Source: Albula goreensis (lineage: Eukaryota; Chordata; Actinopteri; Albuliformes; Albulidae). Taken from it: DNA of 64,000 nt. The notes beneath the pieces are model-generated. The model ran no database searches and was not told the origin of the DNA. It was given only the letters and a program-made list of their open reading frames with translations. The DNA lies in assembly GCA_022829145.1 (NCBI GenBank), contig CM040763.1:6026141-6090140 (forward strand), given 5' to 3'. The translations under genes were made by a program, and so were the position numbers. Shown here one piece after another: positions 1 to 13,857 of the stretch; position 1 is the stretch's first letter, and the number at the start of each line of letters is the position of its first letter.

Positions 1-563
1 ATTTAAGTTACTAAGAAAATTACTAAATTACTGAGCAAATTACTTTTCCAGCCAGTTCTGTAAACTCCTACATAACCACTCTCTGCTTCTGTTTTACGAG
101 TATTTCTTCGAGCAAAGTTAGGAATCATGTAGGGCTAGATTCCATATATAAGAAGAAAGCTTTTAAGACCCATACTGAATCCTCTGATGTCGAGCTTGTT
201 GAGGTAGATCTCTCATTTTCAGCTTTCATCTTCCTGGTTTTTTGGAAAGACAGAAATAAGAGGGCAACAGTGAATGATGCTAAATAACATGGAGATCTGG
301 AGCTCAGCTTGTCATGTAAAATGTTTATCTTACTAAGTGAGCCATCGATTGCGCAGTATGCCAATCCTATCCTGTTTTCCTTGGAGTGAGCAAGGAAACA
401 TGCTTCATCACGGATGTTTTCCATAGCTTAATACTCCTATTTCCTTTTCATCTGGGCTCAGAGCCTAAACTACAATAACTCAGCAAAAAGCACACCCACA
501 TTCCCATCAGATGGGAAATGAAAATAATTTCTAATCTGTAAAAACTGAGGGATGTACCCTGTC

Positions 564-595
<32 letters not shown>

Positions 596-1713
596 AGAAA
601 ACATTATGTTTTTCTGAGGAAAAGCCAAAACCAAACACACATGAGACATGTGGATGAAAGCCCATTTCCTGGGTAAATGCAGAGGCCTAAGCTGATTGGC
701 CTGGCTCTCTCCAAAGTCCATTATGACATCATCAGATGCAGATTCATGAAGTGAGACAGCCCAAGAATCCAACTAGGAAGATCTGACACTAAAGGCAGAC
801 AGTGAAGTGCAGGCACAAAAGAGAAGAGCCATGGATCCAGACAGTGAATTGGCCACTGAAGTATCACACTATACAGCATTTTAAGCCATATTATCACACA
901 GGTATTCATCGCCCACACGGCTGTAGGGACACAAAACCACACGCAGTTGTTATTGCCACAATAACACACTCACACAGCATGACACTGCTGTAACGCAATA
1001 GTTCACACTAACGCTCTTAGTCACACTAACACACAGATTCACACTTCCTACATAATTCAGTGTAACATGCTACTTTACATGTTACACTGTTACAGTTCTC
1101 AGTGGCACATAGTGCATTACAGTGGCAACTGTTACAGTGGCACTGATTTGATGTGATCAATCACGGATTCAAACTGCAGCACAGTGATTCGCAGCATGCA
1201 GACAGACTCGAACGCACACTGCAGGTGACTGAGAGACATTCCTGCGATCACATGTTGTCATCTGCAGACTGATGAAGGAGCTGTGCCTGATTCACACCCA
1301 GCGCAGCCGTAAGCTCAGACTGCTGTCGTGCATCTGGGTCTGTGCCGCTCACAGGCTGGGCTAAGCTCACTGTCACCGGGGATAAACTCTACATGTGCAA
1401 ACTGCATTCTCTGTCTACCTGTCTCAGTTTCTCTCTCAACCCTCTGATCTTGCTCCCTCTTCCCTGTCTCTCTGTCTTCTCCCCTTCTCTCTCTCTTCTT
1501 CTTTCCTTCAGTATTCTCTACTCTACTCCCTAATGATTCTCAGTACTCCTCTTTGTCTGTTCTCCTGTCTGTCTGTCTTCCCTCCATCTCTCTATCTTCA
1601 CCTATGTCTATCCACCTCCAGCTTCTCTCTGACCTGTCCCCTCCCTCTCTGTTTTTCTGTCTCCGTTTCCCCCTCTCTCTGTCCGCGTGCAGAGAGCTGT
1701 CCCAGGCGCGTAC
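1..1713. other. Probable ahcyl2 intron, low complexity
   Basis: No supportable gene is seen. A (CAA)n run sits at 562-596, and 1,395-1,690 is strongly pyrimidine-rich on the plus strand. A short zone near 1,060-1,150 repeats words such as GTTACA and AGTGGCA. Open frames here are mostly translations of these biased tracts. Confidence 0.5.
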
Positions 1714-1764
1714 CTTCTTCGGCGCAGTCTCGCTGCTCTCCCCTTCCTTCCTCTTCTTCAGCAT
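1714..1764 (-). CDS. Candidate alternative first coding exon of ahcyl2 (17 codons)
   Basis: A minus-strand ATG at 1,764 (G at -3) opens MLKKRKEGESSETAPKK, ending at 1,714 with AAG and the donor gtacgc, phase 0. The terminal APKK resembles how IRBIT first exons end before the shared exon (APKK in AHCYL1, a Lys-Lys end in AHCYL2), and strand and phase fit. A TATAAA lies on the minus strand at 1,802-1,807, about 40 bp upstream of the ATG. Against it, the codons lie opposite a pyrimidine-rich stretch that would give Lys/Glu/Ser-rich translations by chance. Confidence 0.35.
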
Positions 1765-1931
1765 GACGAAGGTGATCTGGGCCCGGTTTGGACCATGTTC
1801 ATTTATAATGGCTTTATTCCATCCAGCCCAGACTGGTCAGGGTGTTGCTTTAGCACAATACTGGATTGTTTTTCCCCCTCTCTTCCCTCCCGCCCCCAGC
1901 ACCCCACCACCCTGCTTTGCTTTAATTGTCA

Positions 1932-1953
1932 ATTGTTCAGCGGCCAGAACAAT
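1932..1953. promoter_or_regulatory. Inverted pair of SOX-type sites
   Basis: ATTGTTC (1,932-1,938) and GAACAAT (1,947-1,953) form a perfect inverted pair separated by 8 bp. GAACAAT is a SOX HMG-box core, and head-to-head pairs are used by dimeric SOX factors. It lies about 170 bp upstream (minus strand) of the candidate ATG at 1,764. Function is inferred. Confidence 0.3.
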
Positions 1954-4173
1954 GGCGGTTATAAAAGCCAACGGTGCTTTAGCTCCTAACGAGCCCTCCA
2001 GCAGCTGATTACCTGAGCGCCCCGTACAGTTTGGAAACAGCTGGGCCTCACACAAAGGCCCCCTTCACTGGGGCAGGTCACACACTGGGATAATGACCCC
2101 CTCCTTGTCGCCCCTACCCCCCTCCTGGGAGAGACGCAGGGAGACACCAACTCGCTCCTCCACTACATTTGAGCAATCAGAGGACGCCTGTCTGCCTACA
2201 CAGCCTGCATTTTTATATACCATCCATTTACAGAGCGGAACATCTGCTGGAAAAGGGGTTAACAGCCATGCTCGTGCATAGCAGCAGTGCCCTACCAGAT
2301 TCAAACCCGCATCCTCCTGGTTCCCCAGGCTTTGCACTAAACTGCCATCCTCTCACAAGCCTGGTTTCATCAAAACTAAAAACAAATACACTGCTGAAAC
2401 TCACAAGGGAAAAATTATATCAGCCTTACAGTAACAACAGCTGCTATTTTGAATGAATGACTGAGGAGGATGATGAATAGATGGGAGGAAGACGGACGAC
2501 AGGTGACCTCAGTGAGAGCCAAAAAGCTCAGGAAAGAAGCAAGGTTGTTTGCCCAGGATTCAGAGCTTCAGTTACCTCCAATGGCCCAAATGACCCGAAA
2601 TACAGGGTCAACTAAAATTCAATGTCATTGATTCAAACTGACAGACAGGGCTAAAATACATAAAATATAGCTGTTCCACCCATCGATAGAAGCATTTTTT
2701 TTAAGTTGCTTTTAACTGGTCTATATCCCTCTGTTTGTCTTTGACAGGAGTCGGAATATTCAGCATTCCGCTGCGGAATGTATCACACTGTGCTGTGGCA
2801 CATTCTGGAGCTTCTCTTTTCCGACAGACAAGCTCTCACGCAACCGTCAGCGCTCCGGTGGTGATTTTGTTTTTGTTATTGGTTACAACTCATGATCTTG
2901 TCACGGTAACAACTCATTTTCCTGTCAGTAAAATTACAGGCTGCTTTTTATTATTTTTTTCCCCCTTTCCCAGTCGAAGCATCTATAATTCGGAAAATGA
3001 CGGGTAATTGTTGGCGAACGGAAACCCTGAAAATAATTCGGCTAATCGAGGCGGGGCGGGTCATGACCCTTCCCTGGGGATCTCGGGGTACAGATTACAC
3101 ACCCTGCTGCTCTGCTCCACTTTTCTCTCCCATGCATCAGGATTTCAGCTTCAGACTGAGGTTTGCGTGCTGAGTGAGGTTTGCGTGACTCCAGGATACT
3201 TAAATCCGGATAAGACAGCTGTGACATCATTTTACTGGTAAGGAAAAGGGAGATGAGCTCTACCAATCACAGAATACATTGGTACAAGGGGAAAGAAGCT
3301 AGTAGAAACCGATTGGTGGAAAATACTTCCTGGTTCCTCAAAGGTAACCCACTGTAGCTAACAAGAAGGTATCCACCAATCAAGGTTAGTATTGTTTTAT
3401 GGATGGTCAGCAAAAAACTCTCTTACTGGTGGAGCTGTTTTCTAGACGGTGATGTCATGATGGTCTTATCCCCATCTTATCCCTGATGTGACTTAAGTTG
3501 GCGTGGCCTCACCAACGCCCTTATGGTCGCCTCTGCTGACTGCGTGAATCATGAGCAGACGTGGTCTGAGCTGCAGGGCTGGGTCAGGAGGCCGAGCTGC
3601 GCAGACCAGTGCACCAATCACACACCTGCCTGAGGCTTGGCCCGGGATCCAATCACATCGCTGTGGCTGTTGTGTGGTTCTGGAGGCCATGAAACCACAC
3701 ATTCAAAGCTGTGGTCAGACCTGCATGGAAACCCACTGCTGCTACACCCCCACAGGCAGAGCTACAGCCCAGCGGCAGTCCATTCCCCACATCCCAACAC
3801 CAGAGGGTGCTGGCAGTTCTGACTCTCCGCACTCTGTGTTAGTGAACACAAGTCCGTCTTTAGACACAGTGAAGGAGTTCATTAACTCAGGGGAAGAGCA
3901 GAGACGGGGCCGCCCCAGCTGCCCTGCGTGTGGCTGAGGGAGGGAGGGAGCTGGCAGGGAACAGCACAGCTGTGTATCTGCCTGTCCCGTGCTTCTCTCT
4001 CTCTCTAATGCACTCGCTCCTTCTCTCACCCCTCCCCCTGCCTATTTTCCAACTCATTCGCACGCTATCCTTCACCATCATTCTCTGTCTTCTACCATCA
4101 TTCTCATCCTCACTCTCCCTTCCTCTCTCTGCCTCTCCCCCTCTGCTCTCACCTATTCCATCCCAGCTCACCC

Positions 4174-4175
4174 AC

Positions 4176-4248
<73 letters not shown>
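4174..4248. repeat. Compound (CT)n(CA)n microsatellite
   Basis: An uninterrupted CT run passes directly into about 26 CA units, followed by C-rich sequence. Confidence 0.97.
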
Positions 4249-4249
<1 letters not shown>

Positions 4250-4692
4250 CGGGGGACGTGAGCACCCCCCCCCTCCCCCCTCCCCCCTTCACACGTTGCA
4301 GCCACAGAACCACAGAAGCACGGTGAACGGGTCAGAGGGCATTCACACACCGATGTTACAGACTCTCACTTACACAGCCTGGAGCGCTGCGGTGTGCTGG
4401 AGCGGGATAAGCAGCCAATCAGATCCAATCAACCTGCTGTGCTGCTAGTGAATGGGGGGAGCTTACATACAGTGTGTTCTTTTTCTTTGAGCCAACCTGC
4501 AAAGCCTGGATCTTCCCCTTCCTCTGTATACACCACAAGGATTGAGCACATTCGTGATACAGGCACAGCAGGACTGGATCTCAGGTTGGATGCCGGAAAA
4601 ATTCTTATTTTTGTCCCATAATTCCCTGCTGCCCCCCATATCTAAGGTGTGTATTTTTGAGTGCTTAAAACCATGTCAGAGTGCATGTGCTG

Positions 4693-4723
<31 letters not shown>

Positions 4724-7417
4724 GAATCTTTGTGGGACTCTGTGGAGATACGTGTATGATAACTGACAATCAGCAATTGATAGCTGATGGTGACAACAAT
4801 AATACTAATAATGAATACTACAACTACTACTTTATTTGTAAAGTGCTATCCAGACATTTTGTTCTGTGCTTACACAAAAGGTGCATGCATGAGATTTTGT
4901 GACAGTCAGATTAGGTGGGCGATATGAGCTTGAAAAGGCCTAAATGCTGCCATGTGTTCTACAGCACAACCAGGTGGCCTGTCTGGACAAATGCTCTTCC
5001 ACCTACAGCCCTCCCAAGTGTGCTTGGTCTCAAGCGCACCATCTGAAAGGTAGCTGCTGTCAACGGTAGGGAGAGGGAAAAAAAAAAAAAAACATAACAG
5101 CGCTCCAGCACCTGCAGTGACTGGCACCCAGTAACAACTACAATGTGTGAAAGGGAGAACTGGGGAGGATAAAACAAACCCAGCCATGAATAAAATCAGA
5201 GATGGACAATCATGAAACCACTCAACTGAGTGCAAGCTTACCAAAGTGAGTTAAGAGAGAGATTTATTTAAAAGTACACACGGACTTAGCTGGGCTAATC
5301 TCTCTCTCTCTGAGTCACTGTGGGGGAGTGGGACTGTGATATGGCAATCTCTGTGGAGGTGTTTATCCACAAGTGTGTGTCTGTGTGGACATCTACGTGC
5401 ATGTGAGCGTGTGCTTGTGCGAGCTTATGTGTGTAAGATGTGTGAGTGTGTATGTGCGTGTACACATGTGTATGTGTGTGATGCGTGTGCGTAAGCATAC
5501 GTGTGTGTTTGTGTATGTGTAAGATGTGTGTAAGAGTGTGTGTGTGTGGTGGTACTATGATACGGCTGCGCTGTGGTAAGGACGGGCGGAGCTGCAGGGG
5601 CTGTGCAGTGAAACTGCAGGATTAGGATCACAGAGGAGCCGCTCAAAAGGCCCTTTGTTAGGGTGTGCTGGCAGCTCCATGGAGCCCAGGCTATCAGCCA
5701 CACAGCCTGCACACAGGTGATCACCAGCCTCCCCTCTGAAACACAGGAAAACTCCCTGCAGACACGGAGGTTCAAAACATCCTCAAACAGCCCCTCCTAT
5801 GGACATTAACACACATTATATGACTAATACTACTGCCAATACAACAGCTAACTCGTAGCACTGCTAACAATAACAATAATTACAACGTCACAATAATAAC
5901 ACAATATTATAATCAACACATCAGTTTAAAAAAATAAAAAAAAACCGACAGCTAGCCCGTTGAGTAAATATTCCTGGCAACAATTATAGCTGATAATGTC
6001 AGTGTCAATGCACTCTTTAGAAGTGCAGTGTCCCGTGTGCTGAGTATCTCACTTTGATCTGCAGCCCTGAGAGAGAGCTGAAGTAGAGCTGGGGGCTCCT
6101 GCAGGAAGGACGATGCGAGAGGACAATGCCCTTCAAGCATGAAAGAGAGATCTACAAGAGCAAGACCAAAACACACACACACACTTGTAACCCCCCTTCC
6201 CCCACCCAACCCCCCCATCCTCCCACCACCCCAGACACACACGCCAGTTGCTTCTGCAGTATCCACTGAGCTACATTCAGCATTAACAAAAAACTGTCCA
6301 CGTTCCAAGAGCAAAAAAAAAAAATAAATAAATCCACCTGGCATGAAATGCCCACCATTTGGAATTTGCACAACACATGTATCTCCCAAAAAAAACAACA
6401 CAGAGATGGCATGTCAGGCTGCTGAAGACATGGGATTTAGGCTTTTAAAAAAAGCCCTCGTCCCAGAACGGCAGCCGCACTGCAGGCCGAGCGGCGTCAA
6501 CTTTGACGTAACGGTGCACACAGATGTTCGCCATCGTGTGCCCAATTGCAACAAAAATAACTGCTTATGTAACCGAGGACTGCAGCAATCTGACAGCGCA
6601 GACAGCGGACGCGGGGATCACCACAGGCAAGATAAAAAAAGGCGGGAAAGGCAATTTCCTGTGCGTGGGATACCAGATCGATTAGGGTGCTAGGATGTGC
6701 TACCAAACAAGGGAAGCACTGATACATAACGTCAAAAAAAAAAATTGGAGGACTCAATTGCCCTTGATGCGGCACATTCGGTGATAATATCCTACTTGCC
6801 TGACGCAAGTCCGGAGTATGATATTGTAAACCGCATTAAACTGGATTGGTCACAAAGGCACAGTGAATGTCGTCTTAAGATTTTGTTTGTCAGCCTGATT
6901 TCCCATAGTAAAAAGTCAGTAAAATCACAAAAGCCCACACACACACACACATGCATGCATGCACATGCATGCACGCACGCCCGTCCGCCTGCCTACACAC
7001 TTCGAAGGTCATATTGTTTGATGTATTTTTTTGGTCAGACATACACATAACCACATGTAAAACACATTTTTCTAGAAAAAACAAATTGCACATACAATTG
7101 TGTGTGCACACGCCTCTTTGTCAGCCCTGCTGTACCGATGCCACAAATGTTTAATGGTCACTGAAAATCAATGTCAGCTAAGTGGCCCCTGACACCCGCC
7201 CGGCTGAGGCAAGGGCCCCTATCCGCAGTGAGGGGCCTGAGACTCACACTCACCATCCACTGGGGCAGCTGGAAGGCTGGGCTGGCCGTGCTGTGCTCCC
7301 ATTTAGCCATGGCCACTCTTGGTCCTCCCTCTCCGCCTGCTCCCTGATCCAGCTCCCTGCTCTGGGCAGGACTCCCCCACTTTAAAAAGTCTCCACTGCA
7401 CCTCCCCCTCCCTAGAG

Positions 7418-7420
<3 letters not shown>

Positions 7421-7477
<57 letters not shown>

Positions 7478-7485
7478 CCCCCCCC
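7421..7485. repeat. (CA)n microsatellite followed by a C run
   Basis: About 26 CA units end in a run of about a dozen C bases. Confidence 0.97.
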
Positions 7486-10400
7486 TCTCTGCTTACACGC
7501 TCATAATCTCCCTTCCCTCCATCGCTACGCTCGAGGCTGGCAGCTCCTAATAGGATTTGCTGACTCAGGTCCTCACAAATATGAATTCTTGACCTGTGGC
7601 GGTGGACTGGCCTGGTGAGGCTCTCGAGTCAAACACATAGGTGTGGGCCTTGGGTCACCTGAGGGACCTGCCCAGGGATTTTTCTCTCAACGTCCCACAA
7701 AATATCAAAGAAAGTACCTGACTGTCATTAATGTCCACCCCCACTCCCTCTGATTGTTTTCAATGCCGTTAGCTTAATGGCTAATGGCATCCCTTTCACC
7801 GCCTTCCCTTATATGGAGGTCTGAGTGGACCGTGATGTGTGATTGGTCGAGAGAGGAGCAAAGCATGCTGGGTACGGCTCAGGGGTCTGAGTTGGAGCAT
7901 TTTAGCGGCGGATGAAGTGATAGGAGGGTTGATTAGGACAAGGAGCTGAGCTGCTTTCAGTCGGATGGAATCAATCAGACCCGCGGAAATGGTGGTTCTT
8001 CGCGGTCTTTGAGCGCGGGGACGTGCTCGGCTAAAGGCAGCGCGTGATGCGAAGGCCTTTGCCGATGTGCTGAAGTGGAAAAAAATAAAAACCCATCCAT
8101 GCGTTACACAACGCACGGATGGAACTCTGCCACTGACTCGTGATACGAGATGTGATCACCAGAACGCAACACTTACCTGGGATATCTCCCACTTCGCAGC
8201 TACTCACTGTCACTTTATGGAAGTATTTCACATTGGTGAAACTACTGGGTAATATAAAATACAACTTATTCACAATACATACATGTACATCATAAATAAA
8301 TAAGTAGAGAAAATTAAAAGAAAAATTCAGCTCTTAAAATCTTTATTTCGAATCTAAAACTTGCCTGTGGTTTATTTGCTATGGCATCACAAGACAAGGC
8401 AAGCATATACTGCTTTTGGCCAACAGACATCCACTTTCAGACAGCACAGAAGCTACATCGCGCTCCTCTGTACAAACTGATGTTAACATTAATAGATCAT
8501 TACAGCATCGAAACAGGTGACGAAGTTGCAGCCGCCATCCTCCTCTGTACTGTAAAAGTGAAGGCCTACATCCAAACGTAGGGAGCTTCCTGGTATCCAT
8601 TGTCACCGAGCCACCAAACATCCCCCAGTTTAAATACCTCATTAATTCCCACTTTCTCCACGGCAGCTGATGTGTACTGAGTGTTGTAGTGCAAAATTGC
8701 TGCCATGCATCTCTCAAATGGGTGAGTTTCCATGCTCCGCTATGAGATACTTTCAGATATCAGGAAGCACTACACATACATGCATGTATGAAAGCCATTA
8801 TTAGCAGCCGAGCAATGTAAGCGTATGACCTTTAGAAATGATCAGTCAGAATTAAATACCATTCTTGGCATTTAATGCACAGAAATAATTTCAATAAACT
8901 GCATACACACAACGCAAAATACAATCAAATAAAAATTCTCACACCAATACTTAAATCCTGATTAAATGCAATGTTTACTTTAAAGCGGATACAGATTATG
9001 CAGTGCAGAGTCCATTCTACATATTAAAGTATGACATGTACTGTTCAAAAAACTGAAATGATATTTCCCAATACAGTAAGATTAGATGCCCTTATACACT
9101 GAAAGGTACTCAGTTTAAGTGTGGAAATTACATTTATGAATTCCGGTCAGTCATTCCTGTTTTACTAATAGATAACACAGGATTCCTGCCAACATTCCTG
9201 TGCTCCAGCCACAAGCTGGATACCTCTTTAAGGAGAGTAATCTGACAGGGGTAAGGTTTCGGCGCAATGGATTTCTTTTAAACTAATTTTAGTTGTGGAA
9301 CTCAGACGGTCGGATCTGGAGATCAATAGGCTCTTGCCTTACTGTCTGGGAGCAGTGGTTTTTGGGAACACTGATCACAGTGCCATCTTAGACATGTCAG
9401 ACTCCCAGAGGGCGGCTCGGTGGAAGGGTGACACATTTGACGCGTCTTCCCCCGATATGGTTTATGTTCAACTTTGTCGGTTCTCATTAACAACTAAGAC
9501 AGACACGCAGGTGCACTGGAATGCATCAGACTGCATTTGAGACTTGAGAAGCATCTCAAAGGAAGTGTCATAAGTCTGATGGCTGTCACCTAAATGGGTG
9601 ATACTGTCATATAAAACTAAATATTAAATGGCTTTGTGACAAAAGGTTCCAATATTTATGACTCCCTTCTTACAATAAACGACATGAAAAAATTTGTCAT
9701 TGTAAAATAAATTGTTTTCTACTTTGTTTTTTTTTTTTTTTAAACAAATCCGTTACAGTAAGAGAATGATTTTCTACATTTTTAGAGTATAGAATATAGC
9801 ACATTACTAGTTTTTTCTTTTTAATCTTGCACAGCCTATTGACCCATCTGTAGAAGGGGGGCCAATACTTCCTGAGTTGACTGTATGACGTGTGGAACTA
9901 GAGGCTTTTCCAAGCCAAACGGAGCACGGTGCCAGCCACTGCCGGTGCCGAACGGTCAGAATTTAACCCTGGACTACATTGTACTTCACTGCACCCCAGG
10001 ACCAGAGCAAAGAACCAGCTCCAGGACAGCTTCAACAGGCCAGACGACAAATGAAATCAGACCCGAATCAGTCTGGCCCACAGTATCAGCGCTGAGCAGA
10101 CAGACAGACAGTCTGACGGGCAGACGGGCGACAGGAGGGAAAAGCACTTTCACATTGTTTGTGTTTTTCCCCTCCACCACAGCCGGTGCCGGTTTGGGGC
10201 GGGATTTACGTAAGCGGCGCACGGTATCAAAGCCGCCAGCCGCCTGCCCTCTGAGCGTTTGGGTCCTGTTTGTTTTTGTGAACACTCTGTTTCCACTCAG
10301 CGCCACAGAGAGGGAGACCTAATGTTCTGGGTCCAGAGAGAGAGAGAGAGTGATAAGGTGTAGGGGGAGGACAGAGCGATATATAGAGAGTATCACTTCT

Positions 10401-12310
10401 TTATGCTATGTCTTTAACTGAAAATGTATAGCTATGCACTGGCAACAGGAATTTCATGTTGTCATGCAAATTCCAACTGACAAGGAGAGGAGAGGGAGAG
10501 AGAGAGCGAAAGAGAGAGAGGTGGGGGGGGGGCCTTATCTGATGCTCTCCCCCTGGAGCGACTCACCGAGCACGGGGGCGTGAAGTATCACAACAGACGC
10601 TTTTTTTTTTTTTTTTTTTTTTTTACGAGCGGTGACTCCGTGGAAACGCCTGACTCAGCGCTCTCTGTGAGAGCTGTAAATATCTTGTTGCATACATTAT
10701 GGATGTGTGGCAACTGCACAGCTAATGAGACGTGAATAATGGATTGAGACCCTGCACTACACTCTGCTCCCTGTTTTTCACAAAGGATACAGAGTAAGAG
10801 TGCTAATCTAGGATCGGTGTTACCATGTCAATATCACAACCTCATAATCATATTCACTGCAAGCAATAAAGGCAAAACTGGTCCTAGATCAGGGTCTGTA
10901 AAGGGTCTTTCTCTGTATATGTCACAAAAGCCGAAGTGGGCAAGTGTGCTTCTCCCATCTGGCATTTTGGTAGGTGGGTGCTTGGTGGGGTGCAATTTGC
11001 TTGCAGTGGTACTGTGGTGCCACAGGAGGGCAGTGTGATTTCAGGGCAGACCTGTCACAGCTGCAGCCCCCACCCAGGCTGCAGGGAGCACTGTTCTCAG
11101 CCACAACACAGAGAGGTCGCATTCCCCCCTCCCCATATCACAGAGTCATTCCTCTGTCAGCTACCCTTCCCCCCCAACGCATTTAATGACCAATTAGAGC
11201 TGTACCTAACCTGCACACTCAATTAGGACAAAGGCCTGAGAGCCCCATTCCTCTCAGAAATGGATTTAAGTCACTGTAATGGAGCAGGAAAGGGCTGTGG
11301 GAAAGCATGTGATTCCCTTAACAGAGAGGACTGCTGGTTTGTCTGCCTTTCTCTCTTTCATCTGTCTCTTTCTTTACATCCTGTTTCCTTTCTACCTTTT
11401 CCTTTTTCTATATAACTCTCCCTTTCCTTCTCTCTTTCTCAGTTTCCCTTTCTCTCCATTTCCTTTTCTCTCCCCTGCTCTCTGCTTTTTCCCCCCACCA
11501 TCTCTCCTGCCCGTTAAAACTCTCCTTAATTCTTTTTGACCTCTCTCTCCATCTCTCTCTTTCCGCGGTCTGTCAAGGTTACAAGAATTATTCTTCTCTC
11601 TCTGGTTTCTGATGGTGCAGCATGATAAGACTGATGCTTCTTAAAAGCTGGCCCAGCCTGAGGGTCTTGTTTCTTGTCCCTGGGCAATAGAAGAGCCTTT
11701 GTTTTCAAACCCACGACGGCCGCCAGACCCGTTTTAACCCACCACCTCGCAAAGCTGTTTTGTGAGGGCGGTTATCTACGGGCTGGCTCGTCTAAGATGG
11801 CCAACTTAGGGGTGGGTTGGGGGACATTCCTGGAGGTGGCACAACAGGTTATATTCCCTTAAAATGAGAGGGGCACAAAAGAGTATTGTCACCTGTGCAA
11901 GCTGCACTGCTGGAGGGGGTTTGGGAGGAGCTGGAGGGCCAAATTACACCCCACGTGAACGATGCAATGTTCCCCTACACCATGGTTGGGAGGAGGATAG
12001 GTGACTGCTCCATTTCTTGGGTCGTGGGGCGGGGCAGTAACTGCCACTAAGGAGCAACCTGCCAAAGCCTTGATTAAACAATGTGTGCTGAGTTTCATTT
12101 TTTTAGGCTTTCTAAAACTTTTTGGGGTGTCTAAAAAAAGGCAGTATTCATCCTTAGCTTTAAATACAAGGGTAAGAACTGGAAGAAAATGAAGACCTCC
12201 TTATCTGTCACTTTCTCTCCTCCTCTCTTCCCCCATCTCATTCTTCCCATCTCTCTCCCTCTCTCTTCTTTTTCTCGGTGTGCCCCATTCCCTTGTTTCC
12301 GTAGCGTGCT

Positions 12311-12390
12311 CCCTTTGGAATGTCTGCAGACCCCAGTGCTGTGGAAGATAACGCCCGACTCCTCCCCTCTGAGCCCCTAATCAATGGAAT
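12311..12390 (+). repeat. Diverged duplicated block, copy 1
   Basis: This block shares CCCCAGTG.TGTGGAA and TAATCAATGGAATCAG with the block at 13,776-13,857, in the same order and spacing. Both follow a long pyrimidine tract that contains CTCATTCTT. I estimate roughly three quarters of bases match by eye over about 85 bp. It may be a segmental duplication or a repeat family. Confidence 0.6.
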
Positions 12391-13775
12391 CAGAAATAAT
12401 GCTTGCTTCAAACGCCTCACGCTGGTGTCCGCAAAAACAAACACGCCAGATGTTGTGGAAATCTGATGCGGCGAAAAGCTCCAGAACGACTCCGGTTAAT
12501 CAGAAACACCAGCTTTGCGGCGGGGGCTCGGGTTCGAGCAGATGTTAGGGACCCAGCTGGTGAGGGGCGGCCGTGTGGCTGGCGGACACACAGACTGGTC
12601 TGGGATCAGCTCTGACTCAGCTGGCAGCAGCTGGGGGCAGGACAGTTCACTAATTAGGGGTCAGCCCTCTCGCAAAGTCACTGCCCTCTGGGTTTGGCTA
12701 CAGAGGGGCAGTTGATCAGGTGCCGACTGTGGCTTGCACAGTTTGCAAACACAGGAACAATCCGCTATTCCCCACTGTAATTACACAAGGCCTTTTTAAT
12801 CAAGAAAGTACAAAGCTGCTCTCTCTATCCCAATTCAATAATGCCTTATTGGCATGACTGCATATTACAATGTTTCCAGAACAATACACAATGAAACAAC
12901 ACTAATTTAAATACATTTGCTATGCTAAATAAAAAAGGGCCAGTAACTGATTACACTGGTAAGTCAAACTTGTAAGGATTCTTCAATCTTCGAATCTATC
13001 GAGGTTGCCTCTCAGAATTTGCTTTGTTTAAAAGCGGTCAGCTATAATTTATGCATGCACTAACTGCAAAACCTTTGTTCTGTACCTCTGGAAGTGACAC
13101 AGCACGTCTCTCACTGGATGCAGATCTTTCCAATTACACTGCAAACTCTCTTACATCAAGCATGACGTCAGCACGGCCAATTTTTGCCAATGTGAATGAG
13201 ACCTCTGATTCTCTCCCACCCCCTATAACAGAAGTCAAAGTTCAGCCAACTGGACTGAGGGCACAGCTGCCCCTACTCTGCACTGCCCAACTTTCCGACA
13301 CCCCCCAGCCAAGAGAAACGCCAATGCAACACCTCATCCATGCACTTGGCCTGAAGTGGGTTAATTGCATGTAAAGTGGTCGATTTAGCGCATGGAGCGA
13401 GGTGTCTGTCTAAACGACTGTTAAAGTGACCTCACTGGATTAACAAATTAGTATGTAAAGAGTGAAATTCAAATAAGGGGCCGTATACTGCAAGGCAAAA
13501 TGAGTAGGACAATTAGAGGATAATACGATTCAGTCTGCCAGCTGAAAAGAGTACGCTTGCTCAAACGCTGCTGGCTGCTGCTGCAGCTGCTTGCATATTC
13601 AGAAATGCAGAACAGCTCCAGAAATCATAAGCTTGTTAAACTGAAATGTAGGCCTTGTGCCTCACGTGCTGCTTTCTCTCCCTCTCTTTTCCTCTGCCTC
13701 ATTCTTTCACTCTCTCTTCCGCTCTCTTCTCTTTCTCTCAGGTCTCTCCCAGTCACTTGATGCCATAGCCCATAC

Positions 13776-13857
13776 CCTTTCTGAATGCCTGCGGGCCCCA
13801 GTGTTGTGGAAATTAACACACAATCCTGCCCTCTGTGTCCTTAATCAATGGAATCAG
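13776..13857 (+). repeat. Diverged duplicated block, copy 2
   Basis: Partner of the block at 12,311-12,390, about 1.47 kb downstream in the same orientation. The best conserved words are CCCCAGTG.TGTGGAA and TAATCAATGGAATCAG, again preceded by a CT-rich tract. Confidence 0.6.
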
